From: Streptomyces griseicoloratus | GTDB taxonomy: Bacteria > Actinomycetota > Actinomycetes > Streptomycetales > Streptomycetaceae | Assembly (NCBI RefSeq): GCF_014534645.1 | Contig: NZ_JACVQF010000182.1 | Span: 1-64,000 of the forward strand | Direction: 5' to 3' | DNA length: 64,000 nucleotides | In this document: positions 43,653 to 52,203 of the stretch, one piece after another | How the letters are laid out: each line of letters starts with the position of its first letter | How positions within the stretch are numbered: position 1 is the stretch's first letter | Notes under the pieces: model-generated | Database searches by the model: none | Seen by the model: only the letters and a program-made list of their open reading frames with translations | What the model was told of the DNA's origin: nothing | Program-made: the position numbers and the translations under genes

Positions 43653-45050
43653 GTGACCAGACTCAGCGTCGAGATGCTGGCAGCGGACACCGTCGAGCCG
43701 ATCACCTCGGCCGGCCACGCCCAGCTGGGCATCGCCGTGCTGTTGGGCATCGCCGTCATCGTCCTGCTCATCACCAAGTTCAAGCTGCACGCCTTCCTGG
43801 CGCTGACCATCGGGTCACTGGCACTCGGCGCGTTCGCCGGGGCTCCCCTGGACAAGGTCATCACCAGCTTCACCGCCGGGCTCGGCTCCACCGTCGCGGG
43901 CGTCGGCGTCCTGATCGCCCTCGGTGCGATCCTCGGCAAGATGCTCGCCGACTCCGGCGGCGCCGACCAGATCGTGGACACCATCCTCGGCAGGGCGAGC
44001 GCGCGCTCGATGCCGTGGACGATGGTGCTGATCGCCTCCGTCATCGGCCTGCCGCTGTTCTTCGAGGTCGGCATCGTGCTGCTGATCCCGGTGGTGCTGA
44101 TGGTCGCCAAGCGCGGCAACTACTCCCTGATGCGCATCGGCATCCCGGCGCTGGCCGGTCTGTCCGTGATGCACGGCCTCGTCCCGCCGCACCCCGGCCC
44201 GCTGGTCGCGATCGACGCGCTCGGCGCCAACCTCGGTGTGACGCTGGCACTGGGCGTCCTGATCGCCATCCCGACGGTGATCATCGCCGGTCCGCTGTTC
44301 TCCAAGTACGCGGCCCGCTGGGTGGACGTCCCGGCCCCCGACCGGATGATCCCGCAGCGCGCCTCCGAGGACCTGGAGAAGCGTCCGGGCTTCGGCGCCA
44401 CCCTGGCCACCATCCTGCTGCCGGTCGTGCTGATGCTGGCCAAGGCGCTCGTCGACATCATCGTCGACGACCCCGAGAACCTGGTGCAGCGCACCTTCGA
44501 CGTCATCGGCAACCCGCTGATCGCCCTGCTCGCCGCCGTGATAATGGGCATCTTCACGCTGCTGCGGCCCGCCGGGTTCGGCAAGGAGCGCGTGTCGGGC
44601 CTGGTCGAGAAGGGGCTCGCGCCCATCGCGGGCATCCTGCTGATCGTCGGCGCGGGCGGCGGTTTCAAGCAGACGCTGATCGACTCCGGCGTGGGCCGGA
44701 TGGTCCTGGAGATCTCCGAGGACTGGTCGATCCCGGCCCTGCTGCTGGCCTGGCTGATCGCGGTGGCGATCCGGCTGGCGACCGGTTCGGCGACCGTGGC
44801 GACCGTCTCGGCGGCCGGTCTCGTCGCGCCGCTCGCGGCCGACATGTCGACCACGCACGCCGCCCTGCTGGTGCTGGCCATCGGCGCCGGCTCGCTCTTC
44901 TTCAGCCATGTCAACGACGCCGGTTTCTGGCTGGTGAAGGAGTACTTCGGCCTCAACGTCGGCCAGACGATCAAGACCTGGTCCGTCATGGAGACGATCA
45001 TCTCGGTGGTCGCCGGTGCCCTGGTCCTGCTCCTGTCGCTGATCATCTAG
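43653..45050 (+). CDS. gntP: Gluconate:H+ symporter
   Basis: The 465-aa GntP-family permease has about 12-14 membrane segments. Typical motifs include the ADSGGADQIVDTILG, FFEVGIVLLIPV, HGLVPPHPGP and SHVNDAGFWLVKEYFGL segments. It imports gluconate and forms a pathway with gntK. I chose GTG at 43653 because AAGGGAA lies upstream. It is probably controlled by the divergent gntR. Confidence 0.95.
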   Translation: MTRLSVEMLAADTVEPITSAGHAQLGIAVLLGIAVIVLLITKFKLHAFLALTIGSLALGAFAGAPLDKVITSFTAGLGSTVAGVGVLIALGAILGKMLADSGGADQIVDTILGRASARSMPWTMVLIASVIGLPLFFEVGIVLLIPVVLMVAKRGNYSLMRIGIPALAGLSVMHGLVPPHPGPLVAIDALGANLGVTLALGVLIAIPTVIIAGPLFSKYAARWVDVPAPDRMIPQRASEDLEKRPGFGATLATILLPVVLMLAKALVDIIVDDPENLVQRTFDVIGNPLIALLAAVIMGIFTLLRPAGFGKERVSGLVEKGLAPIAGILLIVGAGGGFKQTLIDSGVGRMVLEISEDWSIPALLLAWLIAVAIRLATGSATVATVSAAGLVAPLAADMSTTHAALLVLAIGAGSLFFSHVNDAGFWLVKEYFGLNVGQTIKTWSVMETIISVVAGALVLLLSLII

Positions 45051-45277
45051 GGGTACGGCGACGACGGGTCGCCCCCTCCTCACCCCCGCGGGCCCGGCCG
45101 AGGCCGGCCGCCGGACCGTCCTCCACGGACGTCACGGCCGCCGCCTCGCCGGGCCCGTCCCCTTTTCCGGTTCTCCGGGCCGGTGTTTCCCCCTCGCCGG
45201 GCCACTTCCCCGAGGGGGCGCGCGACCGGATGATGAGAGGCCCGGTGCGCGTCGGGGGATCACGTCGGGGGGCGTCC

Positions 45278-46327
45278 ATGGGGGTTTCGCTCGGTATGCG
45301 GGTCGCGGGGCTGTGCGTCGCGGGGACGGTGGCGGTCCTCGCGGCCTCCTGCGTCGCCGGCGAGGGCGGCCCGCCCAGGGGCGGCGGGGAGGCGAGTGTG
45401 GCGGGCGGGCTGTCGAACGGCGGCCCGGACGGTGCCGTGGACCGAACGGCGCCGTCCCCCGAGGCCGCCCCTTCCTGGCGGCCGGACGGCAGCGGCGGTT
45501 CGACGGGCGTCCCCGCTCCCGCCGGCTCCGCGCCCGCGCCGGCCGCCCCCGGCTCCCCGGCCCCTTCCCCTTCCTCCTCCCCCCGCTCGGAGCCGCCCGG
45601 CAGCAGCCCGGGCGCCCGGCCGCTGACCGTCCCCGCCTGGCTGCCCGCGGGCCCCGACTCCCCGGACACGGACGGTGTCGCCGACCCGCAGAGCCTGTAC
45701 GACCTGCTCCGTTCGCCCGACCGGTGCGAGGAGGTCCTCGCCGCGCTCGGGCCGGTGCCGCCGAGCGACGACCGGCGGGTGCTGCGGGGGCTGGCCCACG
45801 GCTGCCTGGCCGTACAGGGCCGGGGCGGCAGCTGGGAGACGGCCGCCCGCGACCACGCGGAACTGGCGGGGCGGCCGGCCGGCTGCAAGATCAGCGCCGC
45901 GTACGAGGTGCTGGGCGGTCTGCTGGAGTTCCACCGGCGGCATCCCGGCGCCACCGTACGGCTCGCGCCCGCACCGGGCGGTGCCACCGCCTGCACCTAC
46001 GGCATCGCCGGGGTGGACGCGGGCAGCGACGGCGCCGCCCGGCCCGGTGAGCTGGTCGCGATCGAGCTGCGCGGGACGTACTTCGACCACGCGGAGCTGC
46101 TGCGCGAGGGCAGCGTGTCCGTCGGCGGGGTCGGTGTGGCGGGGCCGCTGACCGCGCCGGCGGGGACGGGCGACCGGCTGGTCCTCTCCGTCGTCGTCCC
46201 GGCCGTGCCGGCGGCCCCGGGCACTGCGGTCGCCGTACGGGTCCGCTACGGCGGCACGGAGGTGGCCCGGGAGGACGCCTTCACGGTCGCCACCCCGGAC
46301 CCGGTCACGCCGTCGGCGTCCCCGTGA
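45278..46327 (+). CDS. Putative lipoprotein of unknown function
   Basis: I do not recognise a characterised family. The 349-aa protein has a signal peptide with lipobox LAAS-Cys, then about 90 residues rich in Pro, Ser, Gly and Ala that may span the wall. The C-terminal part has four cysteines (in PDRCEEV, HGCLAV, AGCKIS and ATACTYG), which may pair. The last 100 residues resemble a beta-sandwich (IELRGTYFDHAELLREGSVSVGG). The start at 45278 is uncertain; ATG at 45296 is also possible. Confidence 0.75.
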   Translation: MGVSLGMRVAGLCVAGTVAVLAASCVAGEGGPPRGGGEASVAGGLSNGGPDGAVDRTAPSPEAAPSWRPDGSGGSTGVPAPAGSAPAPAAPGSPAPSPSSSPRSEPPGSSPGARPLTVPAWLPAGPDSPDTDGVADPQSLYDLLRSPDRCEEVLAALGPVPPSDDRRVLRGLAHGCLAVQGRGGSWETAARDHAELAGRPAGCKISAAYEVLGGLLEFHRRHPGATVRLAPAPGGATACTYGIAGVDAGSDGAARPGELVAIELRGTYFDHAELLREGSVSVGGVGVAGPLTAPAGTGDRLVLSVVVPAVPAAPGTAVAVRVRYGGTEVAREDAFTVATPDPVTPSASP

Positions 46328-46330
46328 GGC

Positions 46331-47869
46331 TCACGGGGACGCCGCCTTGTCCAGCTGGAACGCCTCGTTGCCCTGGCCGATGCGGGCGTGCCGCTCGGGC
46401 GCCCGGGAGCGCATCAGCAGTCCCTGCACCAGGCCGCCGGCCGCCGCGAGGCCGATGATGCCGGGCAGCACCCAGCTCAGGGAGGAGTCGGGGCCGGCGC
46501 CGACGAGGACGTCGAAGTCCTTCACCGTGTAGCCGGCGATCACCAGCAGGGCGACGCCCGCCAGCACGGAGGTCGCCAGGCGCACGCCCTGGGGGCCGGC
46601 GGCACCGCGCCGGGCGAAGAAGGCGACCACGGAGAAGGAGGCGGCGGCCATCAGCACGATCACGCCCAGGGCTCCGATGTTGCCGCCCCAGGTGAACAGG
46701 TGCAGGACGGGCTCGGTCGGGTCGCCGGCCGGCTTGTCGTCGGCGATCGCGAAGCCGATGACGACGACCGCGGACACGGCGGTCTGGAGCAGCGAGCCGG
46801 TGCCGGGCGCGCCGCTGCTGCCGCTGGTACGTCCGAAGGCGGCGGGCAGCAGACCTTCGCGGCCCATGGCGAAGGCGTACCGGGCGACGACGTTGTGGAA
46901 GCTCAGCAGCGCGGCGAACATACCGGTCACGAACAGCACGTGCAGGACGTCGGTGAAGGTGCCGCCCAGCCGCGACTCGGTGAGGAAGAACAGCAGCCCG
47001 GCGCTCTGCTCCTGGGCGGTGCCCACGATCTTCGAGGGTCCGGTGGCGACGGTCAGGGCCCAGCTGCTGAGCGCGAAGAAGACGGCGACGCCGGCCACCG
47101 CGAGGAACATCACGCGCGGGACCAGGACGTGCGGCCTGCTGGTCTCCTCGGCGTAGACGGGCGCCTGCTCGAAGCCGAGGAAGGCGGCGATGCAGAAGCA
47201 CAGCGCGGTGCCGACGCCGGCCCCGGTCAGGGTGTCGGGGTTGAAGGCGTGCAGCGACAGCCCCTCCGCACCGGGGTCGGTGACGGCGGCGATGTCGAAC
47301 ACGACCACGAGGACGACCTCGATGAGCAGCAGGACACCGAGCACGCGCGCGTTGACGTCGATCTTGAGCCAGCCCAGGGTGCCGACGGCGAGCACGGCCA
47401 GCAGCGCGGGTATCCACCAGGCGACGTCCAGGTCGGCGTAGGTGGCCAGGAGTCCGGAGACCTCGAAGCCGAAGATGCCGTAGATGCCGACCTGGAGGGC
47501 GTTGTAGGCGACGAGGGCGACCATGGCGGCGCTCGCGCCGGCGGTGCCGCCGAGCCCGCGGGAGATGTACGCGTAGAAGGCGCCCGCGTTGTGCACGTGC
47601 CGGCTCATCTCGGCATAGCCGACGCTGAACAGGATCAGCACCACGCCCAGCACCACGAAGAGCAGCGGCTGCCCGACGATGCCCATCACCGCGTAGGTGG
47701 TGGGCATGACCCCGGCGACCACCATGAGCGGGGCCGTCGCGGCGAGGACGGAGAGCAGCAGGCCGCCCGTGCCGAGCCGGTCGGCGCGCAGTGCCCGTTC
47801 CTCCCCCTTGAAGGTGCTGATGCCTCCGCCTGGCGCGGCTGTGCTCGTGCTCGAACTGCCCGTGGTCAT
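46331..47869 (-). CDS. APC-family amino acid permease
   Basis: The 512-aa transporter has 12 or more membrane segments. The usual APC features include APLMVVAGVMPTTYA at the first unwound helix, GYAEMSRHVHNAGAFYAYISRGLGG and FLGFEQAPVYAEETSRP. The substrate is probably an amino acid or amine. I chose ATG at 47869 because AGAAGGA lies upstream. It follows the next gene by 31 nt on the same strand and so forms a two-gene operon with it. Confidence 0.92.
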   Translation of the reverse strand: MTTGSSSTSTAAPGGGISTFKGEERALRADRLGTGGLLLSVLAATAPLMVVAGVMPTTYAVMGIVGQPLLFVVLGVVLILFSVGYAEMSRHVHNAGAFYAYISRGLGGTAGASAAMVALVAYNALQVGIYGIFGFEVSGLLATYADLDVAWWIPALLAVLAVGTLGWLKIDVNARVLGVLLLIEVVLVVVFDIAAVTDPGAEGLSLHAFNPDTLTGAGVGTALCFCIAAFLGFEQAPVYAEETSRPHVLVPRVMFLAVAGVAVFFALSSWALTVATGPSKIVGTAQEQSAGLLFFLTESRLGGTFTDVLHVLFVTGMFAALLSFHNVVARYAFAMGREGLLPAAFGRTSGSSGAPGTGSLLQTAVSAVVVIGFAIADDKPAGDPTEPVLHLFTWGGNIGALGVIVLMAAASFSVVAFFARRGAAGPQGVRLATSVLAGVALLVIAGYTVKDFDVLVGAGPDSSLSWVLPGIIGLAAAGGLVQGLLMRSRAPERHARIGQGNEAFQLDKAASP

Positions 47870-47900
47870 CGAGACCGTCCTTCTGTCGAATCCGGGAACA

Positions 47901-48851
47901 TCAGGCCGTACCGAGCGCACCGGCGCGGGCGGCACGGAAGGCGGGGTAGGGGTCGCGGTCCGGGTACGACCACGGGGCGGGCGTGGCGTGTTCGCCGATG
48001 CGGTGGAACAGCGCCGCGGCCTCGGCGCCCCGCCCCTCGCAGTACTTGGCGTGTGCGAGGAAGTTGAGGTCGATCAGGCGCCGCGGGTGACCGTCCTGCT
48101 CCCATTCCAGCCACCAGTCGAAGGCGGCCTTCATCACCAGCCGGGCGCGGCGGCCGATCCAGTGGCCCGAGGCGTGCGGGTCGGCGGACTCGTGTCCGGC
48201 GGCGGCCAGCACGCGGTAGCGCTCGGCGTGGGCGATCACCGGCAGGACGGCCAGCGGGGAGTCGGCGGGGGCCTGTTCGGCGGCCCAGTTGGCGAAGTCG
48301 TAGACCTCGTGCAGCGGGTCCGGGCCCCCTTCGGCCCGGCGTTCGGCGAGCCGGGCGACCATCAGGTGATGGGCGTGGTGGTGGTCGGGGTACCGGCCCC
48401 GGACCTGCTCGAAGGCCCGCACGACCGCCTCGTCGGTTCCGGACGAGCGCTCCAGCATCAGCAGGCCGAGCCAGGGGGTGGGGTCGCCGGGGGCGTGTGC
48501 GGCGGCGTCCCGGCAGGACTCCCGGGCCCGGTCCGGTTTCTCCTTGCCGCGCAGGGCGCGGTGGACCAGGGCGAGGGCGAGCAGGACGCGGGCGTCGGCC
48601 GACTCGGGCTCGGCGAGCAGCCACTCGCGGGCCCAGGGGGCGCAGTAGGGCTCCTTGGCGAGGACGGTCACCCGGTGTCCGCGGCGGTCGAAGTCGTCGC
48701 CCGTGTGGACCAGCAGGGAACGGGCGCTCTGCCACCGCCCCTGCGCCAACGCGGCCCGGGCGGCGACGAGTTCGGTGTCGTCGAGGGCCTCGTCGAAGGT
48801 CCGGGCGGCACGTCTGCGGCCGCGGCCGAGGGGAGGCGGGGGTGGGGACAC
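47901..48851 (-). CDS. Helical-repeat protein of unknown function
   Basis: I do not recognise a named family. The 316-aa protein is Ala/Arg/Leu-rich and reads like an array of TPR-like helical pairs (ARAALAQGRWQSARSLLV; ARVLLALALVHRAL; PTPWLGLLMLERS; AEAAALFHRIGEHA). Homologues in Streptomyces are, as far as I recall, annotated as hypothetical. It starts with GTG after GAGGAA. It is the first gene of the operon with the APC permease, so it may regulate or assist that transporter. Confidence 0.75.
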   Translation of the reverse strand: MSPPPPPLGRGRRRAARTFDEALDDTELVAARAALAQGRWQSARSLLVHTGDDFDRRGHRVTVLAKEPYCAPWAREWLLAEPESADARVLLALALVHRALRGKEKPDRARESCRDAAAHAPGDPTPWLGLLMLERSSGTDEAVVRAFEQVRGRYPDHHHAHHLMVARLAERRAEGGPDPLHEVYDFANWAAEQAPADSPLAVLPVIAHAERYRVLAAAGHESADPHASGHWIGRRARLVMKAAFDWWLEWEQDGHPRRLIDLNFLAHAKYCEGRGAEAAALFHRIGEHATPAPWSYPDRDPYPAFRAARAGALGTA

Positions 48852-49121
48852 CGCGGAACTTCCTCACGCGACGCGGTCGGTCGTCGGTAGCCGGTTTGCC
48901 ATGAACTGATCACGCACAGCAAAGCGGCAGCCAACGCTCGGCGTCAAGGCCCGCCGACTCGTTACACGCGTCAACTCACCGCTCTCCATGGGAAGTTGAA
49001 ACCCGTAGCTCGTGCCCTCCCCCCGTCATCACCCGGATGCGGGCACTCGCCCGGCACACCGGCCCGGGGAGCACTAGAGTCGGGCCCCACGACCCCGTGG
49101 CCCGCGAACGAGGTACGCAGC

Positions 49122-50015
49122 GTGTCGGTTCTGGTTCTGGTTCTCGGCGTGAGCGCCGCGTGCTGTCTGGGCTTCGGTTTCGTGCTCCAGCAGAACGCGG
49201 CCCGGCACGCCCCGCTGAGGGACTTCCTCTCCCCCCGGCTGCTGCTCGACCTCGTGCGGGTGCCGCGCTGGCTCGGCGGCACGGGGCTGATGGTGGCCGG
49301 CATGGCCCTGGGCGCCGTCGCGCTGGGCCGGGGCGAGGTGTCCCTGGTGGAGCCGCTGCTCGCGACGAACCTCCTGTTCGCCCTGGCCCTGTCCCGTCGG
49401 CAGACCCGCCGGCCGCTGGGCCGTCAGGGCTGGGCGGGTCTCACGCTGCTCGCCGGCGGGGTCACCGCGTTCCTCGTGGCCGGCGAGCCGCGCGGCGGCG
49501 ACGCGGTGACCGATCCGCTGCGCCACTGGCTGGTCATCGGCGTGATGCTCGGCCTCGCCGTACTGCTCGCCACGTGCGCCCGCCGCATCCGGCTGAGCTG
49601 GGGCCCGGTGCTGCTGGCGCTGGCCGCCGGACTGCTCTACGGGGTGCAGGACGCGCTGACCCGGGTCAGCGGCCGGCTGTTCTCCGCGGGGGGCCTGCCG
49701 GAGCTGCTGACCGGCTGGCAGCCGTACGCCGTGGTGGCGCTCGGGGTCACCTGTCTGGTCCTGGTCCAGAGCGCGTTCGAAACGGCACCGCTGCACATGT
49801 CGCTCCCCGCGCTGACCGCGGCCCAGCCGCTCGCCGGGATCGCCTGCGGGGTCGGCTTCCTCGGCGACCGGTTGCGCACCGACACCGGCGCCCTCGCGTG
49901 GGAGGCGTGCGGGCTCGCGGCGGTGGTGACCGGCGTCGTCCTGCTGGGCCTGCACCCGGCGATGCCGCGGCGCACGTCGGGGACGGGGCCCGTGAGGGAC
50001 CTCCAGCAGCGCTGA
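49122..50015 (+). CDS. DMT-superfamily membrane transporter
   Basis: The 297-aa protein has about nine or ten hydrophobic helices of the EamA/DMT type (VLVLVLGVSAACCLGFGFVLQQ; GEVSLVEPLLATNLLFALAL; PLHMSLPALTAAQPLAGIACG). Substrate unknown. I chose GTG at 49122 because GAGGT lies eight nt upstream. It is divergent from the helical-repeat gene and 19 nt before the NUDIX gene, so both may share a transcript. Confidence 0.88.
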   Translation: MSVLVLVLGVSAACCLGFGFVLQQNAARHAPLRDFLSPRLLLDLVRVPRWLGGTGLMVAGMALGAVALGRGEVSLVEPLLATNLLFALALSRRQTRRPLGRQGWAGLTLLAGGVTAFLVAGEPRGGDAVTDPLRHWLVIGVMLGLAVLLATCARRIRLSWGPVLLALAAGLLYGVQDALTRVSGRLFSAGGLPELLTGWQPYAVVALGVTCLVLVQSAFETAPLHMSLPALTAAQPLAGIACGVGFLGDRLRTDTGALAWEACGLAAVVTGVVLLGLHPAMPRRTSGTGPVRDLQQR

Positions 50016-50034
50016 CCGCTGCTTGGATGGGCGT

Positions 50035-50568
50035 ATGACTGCTGCTGACGAGATCCTGGACATCGTCGACGAGAACGACCACGTGGTCGGCCGGGCCCGG
50101 CGCGGGGACGCCTACGCCGAGGGGCTGCGCCACCGTGCCGTGTTCGTCCAGGCCCGGGACGCCGAGGGCCGGGTCTTCGTCCACCGCCGCACGCCGACGA
50201 AGCTGGTGTTCCCCTCGCTGTACGACATGTTCGTCGGCGGGGTGGTGGGGGCGGGCGAGTCCTACGACGACGCGGCCCTGCGGGAGGCGTCGGAGGAACT
50301 GGGGGTGACGGGGCTGCCGCGCCCCGAGTACCTGTTCAAGTTCCTGTACGACGACGGCGCCGGGCGGAGCTGGTGGTCGGCGGTGTACGAGGTGCGCTGC
50401 GAGGTGCCTGTGCGGCCGCAGGTGGAGGAGGTGGCGTGGCACGGGTTCCTCACGGAGGAGGAGGTGGGGCGGCGGCTGGGTGAGTGGGAGTGGGTGCCGG
50501 ACGGGTTGGCGGCGTATGCGCGGCTGCGCGCGTTCCGGGAGGGTGGTGACGTTTCGCCGGCCGGGTGA
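50035..50568 (+). CDS. NUDIX hydrolase
   Basis: The 177-aa protein has the NUDIX box at about residues 71-93 (G-x5-E-x7-REASEELG). The N-terminus EILDIVDENDHVVG and the VFVHRRTPTKLVFPSLYDMFVGG segment match the IPP-isomerase-like YfcD branch. Its substrate is unknown; a nucleoside diphosphate derivative is likely. It follows the DMT transporter by 19 nt in the same direction. Confidence 0.92.
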   Translation: MTAADEILDIVDENDHVVGRARRGDAYAEGLRHRAVFVQARDAEGRVFVHRRTPTKLVFPSLYDMFVGGVVGAGESYDDAALREASEELGVTGLPRPEYLFKFLYDDGAGRSWWSAVYEVRCEVPVRPQVEEVAWHGFLTEEEVGRRLGEWEWVPDGLAAYARLRAFREGGDVSPAG

Positions 50569-50680
50569 CCGGCGTGGGTCCACTGGTCCGGCGTGCGCCG
50601 GGTGCCGGCGTCGGCGCGGGCCGGGGGTGGGTCGCGCGGCCCGGCGCTCCCGGGGTGCCGCTGCGCCCACCCGTGCCGCC

Positions 50681-50724
50681 CTGGGGGTACCTCCCAGGCC
50701 GTTCAGGCACTGGGGGAGGCACGA
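50681..50724. repeat. Palindromic intergenic repeat element
   Basis: CTGGGGGTACCTCCCAG is a near-perfect palindrome followed by a second CTGGGGGAGG arm. From memory, elements of this form are common between genes in many Streptomyces genomes. Confidence 0.6.
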
Positions 50725-50756
50725 CTGCCCGCAGCTACGGCAGCCCGGCCGCCCGT

Positions 50757-50827
50757 GGCCCCGCCCCACAACCCAACCCGACGCGCTACGCGCACCCCCG
50801 CCGAAGCAGCACAGGCCGCCGCAGGCA
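50757..50827 (+). repeat. 71-bp dispersed repeat, copy B
   Basis: Ungapped match of about 89% to 106-176 near the left end of the window. It directly precedes the promoter of the DUF202 genes. Confidence 0.7.
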
Positions 50828-50865
50828 TCCCCGCCCGAGCGCCGCAGGCACACGCAGGCACCCGG

Positions 50866-50871
50866 TAGGGT
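50866..50871 (+). promoter_or_regulatory. -10 element of the leaderless DUF202 gene
   Basis: TAGGGT with a seven-nt gap to the GTG start and no ribosome site. Confidence 0.45.
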
Positions 50872-50878
50872 CCCCCGC

Positions 50879-51271
50879 GTGATCGAATTCGCACGCAACG
50901 TCCGGCTGTGGTTCGCTCCGGAGGAGGTCCGCCGGGAGGGCAGCACCCCCGACTACCGGTTCTCGCTCGCCAACGAGCGCACCTTCCTGGCCTGGCTCCG
51001 CACCGCCCTGGCGCTGATCGGCGGCGGTTTTGCCGTCGACCAGTTCCTGCCCGACCTGCGCTGGGCCTGGCGGGTCGGACTCGCCCTCGCCCTCCTCGCG
51101 GCCGGCGTGCTGTGCGCCCTGCGCGCCGTCAATCACTGGGTCCGCTGCGAGCGCGCCATGCGCCGCGGCGAGGACCTGCCCGTCTCCCGCTTCCCCGCAC
51201 TGCTCAGCCTCGTCGTCGCCGTCGTCGCCGTGGCCATGGTCGTCGTGGTGCTCGTCGGGTGGGAGGGATGA
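50879..51271 (+). CDS. DUF202 membrane protein (YidH type)
   Basis: The 130-aa protein has the DUF202 signature SLANERTFLAWLRTALALIGGGFAVDQF in the first 60 residues and three membrane helices. Function unknown. The GTG at 50879 has no ribosome site but a TAGGGT seven nt upstream, so it is probably leaderless. Its TGA overlaps the ATG of a second DUF202 gene (ATGA), which suggests a coupled hetero-oligomer. Confidence 0.9.
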   Translation: MIEFARNVRLWFAPEEVRREGSTPDYRFSLANERTFLAWLRTALALIGGGFAVDQFLPDLRWAWRVGLALALLAAGVLCALRAVNHWVRCERAMRRGEDLPVSRFPALLSLVVAVVAVAMVVVVLVGWEG

Positions 51272-51594
51272 CCGGCCGCCGGCCCGCCGCCGACCGCGAC
51301 CCGGGGCTCCAGCCCGAGCGCACCCGCCTCGCCTGGCGCCGCACGACCCTGTCGGGCACCGTCGTCGCCGTACTCGCCGCCAAGACCGCCCTGCACGACG
51401 GCGCCTCGCCGCCCGCCGTCGCGGCCGGCGCCCTGTGCTGCGCCCTCTGGCTGTGCTTCGTGCGCATCGCCCACCGCCGCATCCGCACCCTGGCCTCGGA
51501 CAACAGACCCCCGGCGCTCGCCCCCGCGTACGCCACGGCGGCGGCCCTGTGCACGGTGACCATGGCGGTCTGCGGAGCGGTCCTCGTCCTCTAG
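51268..51594 (+). CDS. Second DUF202 membrane protein
   Basis: The 108-aa protein carries a related DUF202 motif (GLQPERTRLAWRRTTLSGTVVAVLAAKTAL) and three hydrophobic segments. GGGAGGG precedes the ATG, inside the end of the upstream DUF202 gene, with a 4-nt ATGA overlap. The two proteins are distant paralogues that probably act as a pair in the membrane. Confidence 0.9.
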   Translation: MTGRRPAADRDPGLQPERTRLAWRRTTLSGTVVAVLAAKTALHDGASPPAVAAGALCCALWLCFVRIAHRRIRTLASDNRPPALAPAYATAAALCTVTMAVCGAVLVL

Positions 51595-51726
51595 CCGCTC
51601 CGGGGTACCCGGACGCCACCCAATCGGAACGACCCGAAACGTCCGGAATGACACCGTACGCGTGGCAGCCTGTCCGACGTCGTCACCCCACACCGGCAAC
51701 CCGAAGGCGAGGAGAGGACCACCACC

Positions 51727-52023
51727 ATGACCACCACGCACCAGGAACACACCGCCCACGCCCACACCCACGGCCCCGGCTGCGGGCACCCCGAGGTGCC
51801 CCACGGCGACCACGTCGACTACGCGCACGACGGGCACCTGCACCGCGAGCACGGCGGCCACTGGGACGAGTGCGAACCCTCCGGCCACACGCCCCACGAG
51901 AGCCACGACCACCAGCACGACGAGGGCTGCGGTCACGCGCGCGTGCAGCACGGCGACCACGTCGACTACCTGCACGACGGCCACCGCCACGCCGCCCACG
52001 AGGGCCACTGGGACGACCACTGA
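51727..52023 (+). CDS. Histidine-rich metal-binding protein with twin repeat
   Basis: The 98-aa protein contains more than 25 histidines plus many Asp/Glu and a few cysteines. It is built of two near-identical units of the form GCGHxxVxHGDHVDYxHDGHxHxxHxGHWD, at about residues 18-49 and 66-97. No signal or membrane segment is present. It is likely a cytoplasmic zinc or nickel buffer; related proteins are, as I recall, found near metal regulators, but none is adjacent here. GAGGAGAGGAC precedes the ATG. Confidence 0.85.
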   Translation: MTTTHQEHTAHAHTHGPGCGHPEVPHGDHVDYAHDGHLHREHGGHWDECEPSGHTPHESHDHQHDEGCGHARVQHGDHVDYLHDGHRHAAHEGHWDDH

Positions 52024-52069
52024 CCCCACGCCGGACCACCGCGCCCACCCCCACCGGGAGGACCCCTCC

Positions 52070-52102
52070 GACAGCTCCCCGCCACCCCCGCGGGGAGCTG
52101 TC
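52070..52102 (+). terminator. Terminator after the His-rich gene
   Basis: Perfect 13-bp stem GACAGCTCCCCGC with a seven-nt loop. Confidence 0.8.
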
Positions 52103-52143
52103 ACCCGTCGTGGCGCCGATCACTTTCAGGGCAGCCACTGGAC

Positions 52144-52161
52144 GGCATACCGACCGGTCAG
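52144..52161. promoter_or_regulatory. Candidate TetR operator, copy 1
   Basis: GGCATACCGACCGGTCAG lies 43 nt before the phosphotransferase start. It matches 58604-58621 (minus strand) at 16 of 18 positions and has the ACCGACCGGT core typical of TetR sites for acyl-CoA genes. Confidence 0.65.
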
Positions 52162-52203
52162 CATGATGGACGGCGTAGTGTTCACCTGCCCGTAGGAGCG
52201 ACG

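Larger units (their letters stand above)
50569..50878. other. Repeat-bearing intergenic region
   Basis: No gene is visible in these 310 bp. The region holds a palindromic GGGGGTACC-type element at 50681-50724, the 71-bp repeat copy B at 50757-50827, and the -10 element of the DUF202 gene at the end. Confidence 0.6.

Noticed and set aside
44015-46327. 770-codon frame joining gntP antiphase sequence to the lipoprotein
   Set aside because: The signal peptide and lipobox show that the real gene starts near 45278.
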